A stretch of 64,000 nt of DNA, from the NCBI RefSeq assembly GCF_007743815.1, contig NZ_CP036265.1, forward strand, positions 1,852,323-1,916,322, written 5' to 3'. The notes below the pieces were generated by a model. That model saw nothing but the letters and a program-made list of their open reading frames with translations, ran no database searches and was not told the DNA's origin. The first letter of the stretch is position 1; each line of letters starts with the position of its first letter. The position numbers and the translations under genes were made by a program. The DNA comes from Alienimonas californiensis (lineage in GTDB: Bacteria; Planctomycetota; Planctomycetia; Planctomycetales; Planctomycetaceae). Shown here piece after piece: positions 1 to 8,130 of the stretch.

Positions 1-908
1 ACCTGCGGGTCAGCATTTTGCCCACGATGTTCGGCGAAGCCTGCGTCATGCGGGTGCTGGACCGCACGGTGGTCAGCCTCGACCTGAATAAGATCGGGAT
101 GGACGCCGGCACGCTGGACCGCTTCCGCAAGATGATCAAGCGGCCCAACGGCATTATTCTGGTCACGGGGCCCACCGGGTCGGGCAAGACGACCACGCTG
201 TACTCCACGCTGAACGAACTGAACGAGATCTCGGAAAAGATCATCACCACCGAGGACCCGATCGAATACGACATCGACGGCCTCATCCAGTGCCCGATTA
301 ATTCCGACATCGACGTCACCTTCGCCGCCTGCCTGCGGGCGATCCTGCGGCACGACCCGGACCTGATCCTCGTCGGCGAGATCCGCGACTACGAAACGGC
401 GGAGATCGCCGTGCAGAGCGCCCTCACCGGGCACCTCGTGTTCAGCACGCTGCACACCAACGACGCGCCCAGCAGCATCACCCGGATGCTCGATATGGGC
501 GTGCCCAAGTTCCTCATCACCGCCTGCGTGGAGGCCGTGCTGGCCCAGCGGCTGGTCCGCCGCATCTGCACCGATTGCCGCACCGCCTTCGAGCCCTCCG
601 ACGAACTGCTGATGGAACTCCAGCTGCCGGTCGAAACGGCCCGGCAGTACGACTTCTATTACGGCAAGGGCTGCGCGACCTGTCATAACAGCGGCTATAA
701 AGGCCGCGTCGGGCTGTACGAACTGATGGACGTCACCGACGACATCCGCGACCTGATCGCCGAGGACGCCAACGTGGACGACCTCCGCAACCTGGCCCGC
801 TCCCAGGGGATGACCACCTTGCGGGAAGCCGGCCTGAAACTGATTTTCGAGGGAGTGACCACAATCGACGAGGTCGTCCGCGAAACCGTCATCGAGGACA
901 TCACGTAG
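1..908 (+). CDS. gspE: GspE/PilB-type secretion ATPase, C-terminal part (5' end outside window)
   Basis: Cytoplasmic hexameric ATPase that powers pseudopilus assembly in type II secretion or type IV pili. The frame is open from base 3 and reads RVSILPTMFGE, a block internal to the family, so the start lies upstream. About 301 residues are visible. Walker A is GPTGSGKTTT (near residue 56), followed by the Asp-box region (TTEDPIEY), Walker B (DLILVGEIRD) and the His-box (STLHTND). A tetracysteine zinc motif (CTDC, then CATCHNSGYKGR) is the usual mark of GspE/PilB rather than the retraction ATPase PilT. It is the first visible gene of a co-oriented cassette with gspF and pseudopilins downstream. 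The choice between T2SS and T4P is inferred from context. Confidence 0.93.
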   Translation, partial: LRVSILPTMFGEACVMRVLDRTVVSLDLNKIGMDAGTLDRFRKMIKRPNGIILVTGPTGSGKTTTLYSTLNELNEISEKIITTEDPIEYDIDGLIQCPINSDIDVTFAACLRAILRHDPDLILVGEIRDYETAEIAVQSALTGHLVFSTLHTNDAPSSITRMLDMGVPKFLITACVEAVLAQRLVRRICTDCRTAFEPSDELLMELQLPVETARQYDFYYGKGCATCHNSGYKGRVGLYELMDVTDDIRDLIAEDANVDDLRNLARSQGMTTLREAGLKLIFEGVTTIDEVVRETVIEDIT

Positions 909-945
909 CGCCCGGCTTCCCGTCCGGCCCGCCGGGCGTTCCTTT
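909..945 (+). terminator. possible weak hairpin terminator after gspE
   Basis: Arms cgcccggc (909-916) and gccgggcg (931-938) can pair and are followed by ttcctttcc. The loop is long (14 nt) and the T tract is interrupted, so this may only attenuate transcription between gspE and gspF. Confidence 0.3.
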
Positions 946-1054
946 CCGTTCCCTTCACGCAAAACTCGCGGCCCGACCGGACCCTTCCCCGGACTCGTCC
1001 TCCCCCCGGCCCGCCGCCCGTAACCCGCCGCACCCACGCCGCCCGGAGACCGTT

Positions 1055-2329
1055 ATGCCCACCTTCGTCTACGAGGCGATGGACAACACCGGGTTGGAGA
1101 TCAAGGAATCGATCGACGCCCCGACGAAGAAGGACGCCGAGGCGAAGGTCCGCGAAAAGGGCTTCTTCGTCACCGACATCCGCGAGTCGAAGGCCAAGAA
1201 GAAAAAGTCCGCCTCCAAGGACGGGGACAAGGGCAAGTCGAACAAGGCGGCCCGGGCCAAGGCCAAAAAGAAGGGCGGCGGCTTCACGATCGGCCGGGTC
1301 AGCCCGAAGCAGCTCACCACGTTCACCCGGCAGCTCTCCACGCTGCAGGACGCCGGCCTGCCGATCCTGCGGTCGCTCCGCATTCTGGAAGGCCAGAGTA
1401 AGCCGGGGGTCATGAAGAACTCCCTGCTGGGCGTGATCGAGGACATCGAGGGCGGTATGACGCTCTCGGAGGCGATGGCCAAGCAGCCCAAGGCGTTCGA
1501 TGGGCTGTACGTCAACATGGTGAAGGCCGGCGAGGCCGGCGGCGCTTTGGAGATCATCCTCCAGCGGCTCGCGGACTTTAAAGAGCGCTCCCAGAGCCTG
1601 AAAAAGCGGGTTCAGGGGGCCATGATCTACCCCGTCGCGGTCGTCACGGTGGCGGTCGCGATCGTCGGGTTCATCATGTATTACATCATCCCGAAGTTTA
1701 AAAAGATCTTCGAGGACTTCGGCACCCCGCTGCCGGCGATCACCGAGACGCTGATCGCCTGCAGCTCCTTCACGGTCAAGTACTTCTATCTGTTCCCGGC
1801 GGTTCCGTTCGCGATCTGGCTGATCCTCAAGATCATCCGCAAGAACCGCACGGGCAAATACGTCACCGACTGGATCCTGCTGCACATCCCGGTACTGGGC
1901 AAGATCGTGGAGAAGGCCACGGTCGCCCGTATCTGCCGGACGCTGGGCACGCTGATCGCCTCCGGCGTGCCGATCCTGGAAGCGATCATCATCGCCCGCG
2001 ACACCGCCGGGAACGGGGTGTTCGCCCGGGCCTTCGACAACATCTACGCCGCCATCCGCGAGGGGGAATCGATGGCCGTGCCGTTGAAGGAAGCCCGCAT
2101 CGTGGACGACATCGTCGTCAACATGGTGGACGTCGGCGAGGAGACGGGCGCCCTAGACACGATGATGTATAAAGTCGCCGACGTGTACGACGAAGAGGTC
2201 AAGGTGCTGGTCGACGGCCTGATCAAGCTGCTGGAGCCGATCATGGTCGTCGTGCTGGGTCTGGTCGTGGGCTTCATCGTCATCGCGCTGTTCATGCCGC
2301 TGATCGACCTGCTCAACGACCTGTCGTAA
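1055..2329 (+). CDS. gspF: Type II secretion inner-membrane platform protein GspF/PilC
   Basis: Polytopic inner-membrane platform protein that couples the GspE ATPase to pseudopilin assembly. At 424 residues it is near the usual family length of about 400. It has a short N-terminal region (MPTFVYEAMD), a highly basic Lys-rich linker (about residues 47-72), then two T2SSF repeats. Repeat 1 begins FTRQLSTLQDAGLPILRSL and repeat 2 begins RTLGTLIASGVPILEAI. Membrane segments lie near residues 188-212, 245-265 and 395-418. ATG start at 1055, 146 bp after gspE. The basic linker may contact GspE or the membrane; that is inference. Confidence 0.93.
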   Translation: MPTFVYEAMDNTGLEIKESIDAPTKKDAEAKVREKGFFVTDIRESKAKKKKSASKDGDKGKSNKAARAKAKKKGGGFTIGRVSPKQLTTFTRQLSTLQDAGLPILRSLRILEGQSKPGVMKNSLLGVIEDIEGGMTLSEAMAKQPKAFDGLYVNMVKAGEAGGALEIILQRLADFKERSQSLKKRVQGAMIYPVAVVTVAVAIVGFIMYYIIPKFKKIFEDFGTPLPAITETLIACSSFTVKYFYLFPAVPFAIWLILKIIRKNRTGKYVTDWILLHIPVLGKIVEKATVARICRTLGTLIASGVPILEAIIIARDTAGNGVFARAFDNIYAAIREGESMAVPLKEARIVDDIVVNMVDVGEETGALDTMMYKVADVYDEEVKVLVDGLIKLLEPIMVVVLGLVVGFIVIALFMPLIDLLNDLS

Positions 2330-2330
2330 C

Positions 2331-2424
2331 GGAATGACCAAGGTCCAGGAGACAAGAACCAAAACCCGGGTTCGGCGCCTCGTCCCGCCCGGCCGGTCTT
2401 TGGTTCTTGTCGCTTGGTCATTGG
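2331..2424. repeat. R4 inverted repeat, copy 1 (caagaaccaa / ttggttcttg)
   Basis: An imperfect two-part palindrome. Outer arms aatgaccaag (2333-2342 region) and cttggtcatt (2413-2422) enclose inner arms gacaagaaccaaa (2351-2363) and tttggttcttgtc (2399-2411). A related structure lies at 19300-19380. It falls between gspF and the first pseudopilin and contains an ATG (2334) that is not a credible start. Confidence 0.7.
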
Positions 2425-2560
2425 AACTTCCCCCCCGCGTCCCGTCCGATTCTGCGACGTCCGTCCCGCCCGGGTGTTGCGAAATGCAACGCTCGGTCGG
2501 GCGGCGTGCGTTCTCGCCAAGCTCTTATCCCGTAGTGGGTTACGCGGGCCCGGCGCGAGC

Positions 2561-2576
2561 CGGCGCCGCGTTTGCA
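2561..2576 (+). promoter_or_regulatory. weak sigma-54-like -24/-12 site
   Basis: CGGCGCC-N4-TTTGCA shows GG (2562-2563) and GC (2574-2575) separated by exactly 10 bases, with the TTGCA of the -12 element. The -24 half matches the TGGCACG consensus only partly. It is 42 bases upstream of the GTG start at 2619. In 70% G+C DNA this could be chance. It is listed because a much better site precedes the DUF1559 prepilin at 16964. Confidence 0.3.
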
Positions 2577-2618
2577 GCAGATCCCTTAGCCGTTCGGCAT
2601 CTCTCCCCGGAGCCTCCC

Positions 2619-3674
2619 GTGATTTCCCGCCCGTCCCTGTCCGCCGTCCCGGTTTCCGTTTCTGAGCGCGGTTCCGTCCGGCGTTCTTCGTCCCGGGCGG
2701 GCTTCACGCTCGTGGAGTTGCTGGTCGTGATCGGGGTGATCGCGATCCTGATGGCCCTGCTGGCCCCCGCCGTGATCGGCGCCGCGGGCGCGGCCCGGGT
2801 CGCCGCGGTCCGCTCCGACATGAGCGGGATGGAGGCGGCGATCTCCCAGTTCCACGCCGAATACGGCCGCACCCCGCCCAGCTTTATCGACCTGCGGCGG
2901 ACTTCGGGAAAGAAGTTCGTCAACCCCGCGACGATGTCGACGCTCCGCAGCGTCTTCGGCCCGCAGATCGACGAGGCGACGATGATCGACAGCCTCAACC
3001 GCATGGATTTCCCCGGCGAAGGGGCGTCGGGCGACACTGACTTTTCAAAACGCGGCGTCGTCCGCGGGGCGGAGTGCCTGGTGCTGTTCCTCGGCGGCCT
3101 GCCGGCCAGCGGATCGCCCACGCCGACCAAGGAACTGGCCGGGTGGAGCCAGAACCCGCGCGATCCGTTCAACGCCCAGACGAAGGCGGGCGGCTTCACG
3201 CTGCTGGACAAGAATCGCCGCAAAGGACCGTTCTTCACGTTCGAACCGGACCGGCTGCTTTTCAACAACGAGGTGGAAGGCTCCGGCTTCACGCCGTCGG
3301 CGACCGGCGACCCCGGGGTGTCCTACTTCACCTACCTCGACACGTTCGAGACGCAGACGACCCCGCTGATCTACGCCAGCAGCGACAACGGCCGCGGATA
3401 TCGGACGCAGGACGTGCTTTATAACGTCGGCGTGTTCTTGAACGACGACGGCAGCGCCGCGTTGTCCCAGGGCGTGTATCAGTCGCCGGGCGGCGGGGCG
3501 GTGAACCCCAACGGCTATCAGATTATCTCCCCGGGGCGGGACGGGCAGTTCGGCGGGGGCGGGAGCTACAGCGCCGACGACGGCTATACGCCGGTGAAGG
3601 ACGCCTCGGATCAGATCATCCCCGGCGGGGAGGACAACATCACGAATTTCTCCGACGGCATGCTGGACGACTAG
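2619..3674 (+). CDS. Type II secretion pseudopilin, GspG-like
   Basis: A 351-residue secreted pseudopilin. A short basic leader ends at the prepilin peptidase site AG^FTLVELLVVIG (Glu at +5), followed by about 20 hydrophobic residues that form the pilin spine. The C-terminus has glycine/aspartate loops (SPGRDGQFGGGG and GGEDNITNF) like the calcium-binding end of GspG pseudopilins. GTG 2619 is preferred because the longer frame from 2334 would translate the R4 inverted repeat and an unstructured 95-residue extension. At 351 residues it is longer than classical GspG (about 140). Second gene downstream of gspE, probably co-transcribed with the following pseudopilins. Confidence 0.8.
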   Translation: MISRPSLSAVPVSVSERGSVRRSSSRAGFTLVELLVVIGVIAILMALLAPAVIGAAGAARVAAVRSDMSGMEAAISQFHAEYGRTPPSFIDLRRTSGKKFVNPATMSTLRSVFGPQIDEATMIDSLNRMDFPGEGASGDTDFSKRGVVRGAECLVLFLGGLPASGSPTPTKELAGWSQNPRDPFNAQTKAGGFTLLDKNRRKGPFFTFEPDRLLFNNEVEGSGFTPSATGDPGVSYFTYLDTFETQTTPLIYASSDNGRGYRTQDVLYNVGVFLNDDGSAALSQGVYQSPGGGAVNPNGYQIISPGRDGQFGGGGSYSADDGYTPVKDASDQIIPGGEDNITNFSDGMLDD

Positions 3675-3743
3675 CCGCTTCGACCCGCCGCTTCGTCCCC
3701 CTCGCCCGCCTGCACTCGCGCCCGCCCGCACCCGCTCGCCTTC

Positions 3744-4943
3744 ATGACGCCTCTCGCTCCACCGCCGACCTCGCCCAGCCGCACGCCGCGGGGGGCGTTC
3801 ACGCTGATCGAACTGCTGGTGGTGGTCAGCATCGTGGCGATCCTGCTGAGCCTGACGGTGACGGCCACGCTGGCCTTCGTGACCAACGCCCGGGAAGCGG
3901 CGACCCGCACCACGCTGACGAAGATCGACGCCAAGGTGCAGCGGCGGATCGGGGCGCTGCGGCGGGGGCTGGAAACGACGTCCGGCAACGTCTCCAGCGC
4001 CGGCGGCGGGGCCGCCGGACCGCTGCGGGTCAAGATGGCGATGCTCAACCAGATGCCCAGCTACCTGTATCCGCGGGGTCCCGGCCCGGACGGCGAGATC
4101 GGCACCGCCGACGATCCGCTGCCGCTGTCGGAGGGGGATTACGTGACCGCCAAGTTGCGGGGCAACGCCGCCGTCACCGGGCCCTTTGAAGACGCGACCT
4201 ACCGCAACGACGCCACCGCCAGCAGCGAGGCACTGTTCCTGTTTCTGAGCCAGGGCGAGACGTACGGAGTCGAAGATACCGACGCCGACGCCTTTAAAGA
4301 GAGCGAACTGGCCGACGCTGACGGCGACGGCCTCCGCGAGATCGTGGACGGCTTCGGCAACCCGATTCGCTTCTACCGCTGGCCCACCCGCCTGATCCGC
4401 CCGGCGGTGCCGGGCTCGTATAACGGGCTCGTCGAACCCGCGGTCGCGTCCACGCAGGACGCCGACGGCCGCTGGCCCGTGCGGGCCTTCGACAACGCCG
4501 GGGACGGCGAGTTCGCGGCGGCGGCGGCGGCGCTGTTCGGCGCGGCGCTGCCCAGCCGGGAGCTGGACGGCTCCGGGAACGAAATCACCGACGACGCCGC
4601 CGCCTCAATGCCGTTCCTGCCCACCTTGGGCAGCGCCCTGCGGGCGGACCCGGACGACCGCTACGCCCAGATGAACCTGTCGTTTAAGTCGGCGACCGAC
4701 CCGCGGTCGCCGTTCTCGAGGGTGGCGAAGGGGGTGACGACCGAGGAGGAGTTGGGGCCGATTTTCGAGCGGTTCCTGCACACGCCGGCGACGTTTTACG
4801 TGCCGATGGCCGTGTCCGCGGGGGCGGACGGGGAGTTGGGGCTGTACGAGCCGCAGGACCGGGCGAACTTCGGCCATCTGGCCCAACCCAAAGAGCCGAA
4901 CGCCACGCTGGACAATCTGACCACCGCCCAGGGGGGATTCTGA
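3744..4943 (+). CDS. Prepilin-type N-terminal cleavage/methylation domain protein (pseudopilin)
   Basis: A 399-residue pseudopilin. The leader ends RGA^[11 protein letters not shown]; Ala occupies the -1 position instead of the usual Gly. A hydrophobic helix follows (residues 22-45). The body has an Asp-rich stretch (DTDADAF, then DADGDGLREI) resembling EF-hand or thrombospondin type 3 calcium loops, and then GFGNPIRFYRWP, which recurs in planctomycete pseudopilins. The stop at 4943 is one base before the next ATG, so the genes are tightly coupled. The exact GspG/H class cannot be assigned. Confidence 0.8.
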   Translation: MTPLAPPPTSPSRTPRGAFTLIELLVVVSIVAILLSLTVTATLAFVTNAREAATRTTLTKIDAKVQRRIGALRRGLETTSGNVSSAGGGAAGPLRVKMAMLNQMPSYLYPRGPGPDGEIGTADDPLPLSEGDYVTAKLRGNAAVTGPFEDATYRNDATASSEALFLFLSQGETYGVEDTDADAFKESELADADGDGLREIVDGFGNPIRFYRWPTRLIRPAVPGSYNGLVEPAVASTQDADGRWPVRAFDNAGDGEFAAAAAALFGAALPSRELDGSGNEITDDAAASMPFLPTLGSALRADPDDRYAQMNLSFKSATDPRSPFSRVAKGVTTEEELGPIFERFLHTPATFYVPMAVSAGADGELGLYEPQDRANFGHLAQPKEPNATLDNLTTAQGGF

Positions 4944-4944
4944 G

Positions 4945-6423
4945 ATGATGCGTTTTCTCTCCCCTCGCCAATACCAGCCCGAGGCGCAAGCCTCGGCCGT
5001 GCGTCTTTTCCCTCGGCGGGAGCGGCTGCGCCGACCCCCGGAGCTCGCGCTCCGGGCTGGTATGCGGTCCCCCCGCCGGACCGGCTTCACGCTGATCGAA
5101 CTGCTGGTGGCGGTCACGATCTTCCTGATCCTGGCCACCGTCACCCTGACGGCGGTGGGGGCGTTCCAGAGCGCCGATCAGGTCAGCGGGTCGGCCCGGC
5201 AGGTGCAGAGCTTCACCAGCGGCGCCCGCGACCGGGCGATCTATACGGTGCGCACGGACGCCGGCGCCCGCTCCCGCGGCGTGCGGCTGCTGGTTAACAA
5301 CGACCTGACCGACGCCAACGGCAACCCGTTCGCCTGCACCACGCTGCAATACGTCGAAAGCGCCGGCTACTTCCCCCCGCTAGCCGTCGACCGGCTGGAG
5401 TTCGCTGACAGCGAATTGCTGTTCCTCGCCGGCGGACCGACTGACGGCACCGTCGCCGAACTCGTTCCTCCGGTCTTCGTCGGCGGCGTGGTTCAACCTT
5501 ATAAAGACGGCGACGACGGCAATCCGCCGGACTTCTTTCTCACCGCCGGCAGCGAACGGGAGCCGATCGCCGACAAGCCCGGCGCCTTGGCCACGGCCTG
5601 GCGGGACACCCCGCTGAACCGCGTGTTCCAGGCGGGCTTGTTGGGGGAGAACATCCCGAAACAGACCGCGTCGCCCCATCAAACCACGGCTCTGTTCACC
5701 GCCCGCGTGCGGCTGCCGAAGTACGCGAACGGCGCCGGGCGCTGGTATCAGGCACTGATCGTCTCCGTAGGGTCCGAGGGCGAGAGCGAGCAGGCGCTGC
5801 GTCTCAAGGGGATCGCCCGGGTGTTCCTGATGACGCTCTCCGCTGCGGAGGACCCGCAGGAATATAATTTGAACGCCGCCGAGGACGGCTACGTCTTCGA
5901 GTTGCGGACAGTACCGCTGGCCGGCGAGGACCCGCGGCCGCTGCCGAACCAGACCGCGATCGACCTCCGCGGCGCCGCCCGCTTCGGCGGGCTGCCCTCC
6001 ACCTGGTTCACGCTGGTGAACCACGACGGCGACGGCTCGACCGCCGCGATCCCCGTGCCGCGGGGGCCGCTGGACATCATGTTCGATCCCTCGGGGATGG
6101 TGACCGGCCCGCTGGCCGCCAGCGGTCTGATCCATCTGCCGGTGGTGAGCCTGGAGGACCTGGACGAAGGCACGAACTCCGGGCGCTTCGCCCAGGGCGA
6201 GTTCCTGCCGCTGGGCTACGTCGGCACGGACGCGGACGCCCCGATCGCCTTCGACGGCACGACCTACTCCGGCCCCGGCAAAAGCGCGGAGGACCTCGTC
6301 GTCACGATCAACACCCAGACCGGCACGGTGACCGTCGCCCCGCTCGACGGGGCGACCTCGTCCGGCAACGGCATCGCCAACGATCCGTTCCGATTCGCCG
6401 AACTCGGACTGGAGGCGCCGTGA
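4945..6423 (+). CDS. Prepilin-type pseudopilin (GspH-like); start uncertain, 4945 or 5062
   Basis: Pseudopilin with cleavage site TG^[13 protein letters not shown] and a single N-terminal hydrophobic helix. The frame is 492 residues from ATG 4945 or 453 from ATG 5062. The first 39 codons are mostly the dispersed repeat R2 (4971-5063), and ATG 5062 sits at its very edge with a compact basic leader (MRSPRRTG). I favour 5062 on leader length, but 4945 couples to the upstream stop with one base between. The GTG start of the next gene overlaps the stop (GTGA). The body has no recognisable enzymatic motif. Confidence 0.78.
   Translation: MMRFLSPRQYQPEAQASAVRLFPRRERLRRPPELALRAGMRSPRRTGFTLIELLVAVTIFLILATVTLTAVGAFQSADQVSGSARQVQSFTSGARDRAIYTVRTDAGARSRGVRLLVNNDLTDANGNPFACTTLQYVESAGYFPPLAVDRLEFADSELLFLAGGPTDGTVAELVPPVFVGGVVQPYKDGDDGNPPDFFLTAGSEREPIADKPGALATAWRDTPLNRVFQAGLLGENIPKQTASPHQTTALFTARVRLPKYANGAGRWYQALIVSVGSEGESEQALRLKGIARVFLMTLSAAEDPQEYNLNAAEDGYVFELRTVPLAGEDPRPLPNQTAIDLRGAARFGGLPSTWFTLVNHDGDGSTAAIPVPRGPLDIMFDPSGMVTGPLAASGLIHLPVVSLEDLDEGTNSGRFAQGEFLPLGYVGTDADAPIAFDGTTYSGPGKSAEDLVVTINTQTGTVTVAPLDGATSSGNGIANDPFRFAELGLEAP
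4971..5063. repeat. R2 dispersed palindromic repeat, copy 1, inside a reading frame
   Basis: About 93 bp bounded by perfect 11-bp inverted ends (ataccagcccg / cgggctggtat), with inner hairpins gaggcgcaagcctc and ggagctcgcgctcc. The reverse complement of 28940-29019 aligns along most of its length, sharing ggccgtgcgtc, ccctcggc and ggctgcgccga. It occupies the 5' end of the pseudopilin frame beginning at 4945. Confidence 0.8.
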
Positions 6424-8126
6424 CGACCTCCGCCGCTTCGCGGTTCTCCTCTCGACTGTTCATTCGTTCCCTCTCCGGCTCTCTGATGCACGCCCGCCCG
6501 TCCGCCCGCCGCCCCGTTTCGCCGCGATTGTCGGCGGCGATGGCGCGGCGGCTCCGGGCTACGCCCCGCGGCCGCCGCGCGGCGGCCCGGCTGGGCGTGA
6601 CGTTGACGGAAGTGCTGATGAGCCTGCTGGTGATGGGCATCGGCGTGACGAGCGTCGCCACGCTGTTCCCGCTGGCGGTGCTCCGCGGCGCCCGGGCCAC
6701 GCAGTTGACGGCCGGCACGATCCTGAAGGTGAACGCCGAGGAAACGGTCCGCTTCAGCCACACCCCCTCGCTGGAGGCCCCGTTGCCGAAGCAGATCGGC
6801 GGGGTGCTGCTGAAGGGGGGCGTGAGCGCCTTCCCGCGGGGCGCCAGCCCCGGCGTGGAGCGGTTGGCGATGCTGCTCGACCCGGACGCCAACGGCAGCC
6901 TGGACGTCTGCGGGGCGGCGACGAAGGTCTCTCCCACGAACACGCTGGCCTGGGGGCCGGGCGGGGCGTTCCTCGGCAACGGCGGCACGCCGCGGAAGTA
7001 CGTCGTCGACCCGCTCGGCGCCGCGGTGCTGGCAGGAGACACGTCGGACGCCGTGAGCCCGTGGTTCTACGGCGCGAAGGCCACGGCCGGTTCGGCGGCG
7101 ACGGATCAGTTCGGGGCCGCCCTGGGCGGCGAGCCCGCCCTGCGGTTCGCCTGGCCCTTCCCCTGGGAGATGGTCAACGCCGCCGAGAGCGGCAACTCGG
7201 CCGTGCGGCGGCAGATGGTCGAGACGGCCTACAACGTCGTCGGCCGGGCCGGGGACTACAGCTCCGATCTGGACGTGGACGCCTCGGCGACCTTGAACGC
7301 CGCCGGCACGGTGACGATCACGTTCAGCAACCGCGACGTGGAGAACGGGGCGCTGGAGGAGTTCTACGATCAGAACAACGCCACGGCGGAGGGGCTCGCC
7401 GTGCCGGGGGCCGATCTCGCCCGGATCGTGCTGTTCGCTCCCGACCAGCGGTCCAGCGCCGCCATCCCGCTGGCCCGTCTGCCGGAGGCGGAGGTGAGAG
7501 CCGGCGCCGCTCCGGACGACGTGACGGACGTCGCCGACGGCTACACCCTCACGGTTCACACCCCGAACGCCGGCTTCCAGGCGGCGGCGTTCGACACCGA
7601 CGGCGACGGCGTCGCGAACACCGGGGCGAACGTGCCCCTGCGGGTGCGGCTGGAACGGCCGGACCGGCGGTACAGCTGGATGCTGACCTGCCGGCGGACC
7701 GGCTCGGAGCGGACCGAGGCGGAGGTCGCCGTGTTCTTCAACCGGGCCCTCAGCGCGGAGGACGAGTCCGTCTGGCGCAGCGTGCGGACCGCGAGCGGCT
7801 CCTACGTGCTGTTCTGGGACACGGGCTCCGCGACCCCGCAGCGGAACCCGCAGGTGGTGGGCGGCGGCTGGCTGCTGGAAATGGGCGAATTCGCTTGGTT
7901 ACAGGTCGGCCGCGTGCTGGAGGCCGAAGGCGACCCCACGGACGCCGACGCCCCCCAACGGGTGAAGGACGCCTACAGCCGGGCCGGCGGGGGGATGACC
8001 ACGCCGCGATATCTGGAGTTCCTGCTGTCGTCCGGCACGCCGCGCCGCAACGAGGCCGGGATGGGGGGCAACCTGTTCGCCACGTTCCCGCGGGGGGTGG
8101 TGTCCGTGTTCACGCTGGACCCGTAA
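6420..8126 (+). CDS. PilV/GspI-like prepilin-type protein
   Basis: A 568-residue pseudopilin-like protein. Its cleavage site LG^VTLTEVLMSLLVMG has Glu at +5 and resembles the GspI/PilV signature rather than FTLIE. The helix runs through TSVATLFPLAVL. GTG 6420 overlaps the previous stop by 4 bases and implies translational coupling; an in-frame ATG at 6486 is an alternative that still leaves a basic leader. It is far longer than classical GspI (about 120 residues). The large body contains Asp-rich loops (DTDGDGVANTG) and no catalytic motif that I recognise. Confidence 0.78.
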   Translation: MTTSAASRFSSRLFIRSLSGSLMHARPSARRPVSPRLSAAMARRLRATPRGRRAAARLGVTLTEVLMSLLVMGIGVTSVATLFPLAVLRGARATQLTAGTILKVNAEETVRFSHTPSLEAPLPKQIGGVLLKGGVSAFPRGASPGVERLAMLLDPDANGSLDVCGAATKVSPTNTLAWGPGGAFLGNGGTPRKYVVDPLGAAVLAGDTSDAVSPWFYGAKATAGSAATDQFGAALGGEPALRFAWPFPWEMVNAAESGNSAVRRQMVETAYNVVGRAGDYSSDLDVDASATLNAAGTVTITFSNRDVENGALEEFYDQNNATAEGLAVPGADLARIVLFAPDQRSSAAIPLARLPEAEVRAGAAPDDVTDVADGYTLTVHTPNAGFQAAAFDTDGDGVANTGANVPLRVRLERPDRRYSWMLTCRRTGSERTEAEVAVFFNRALSAEDESVWRSVRTASGSYVLFWDTGSATPQRNPQVVGGGWLLEMGEFAWLQVGRVLEAEGDPTDADAPQRVKDAYSRAGGGMTTPRYLEFLLSSGTPRRNEAGMGGNLFATFPRGVVSVFTLDP

Positions 8127-8130
8127 CGCC

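Noticed and set aside
2334-2618. Long N-terminal extension of the GspG-like frame
   Set aside because: It translates the R4 inverted repeat and random sequence; the GTG at 2619 gives a standard short prepilin leader.
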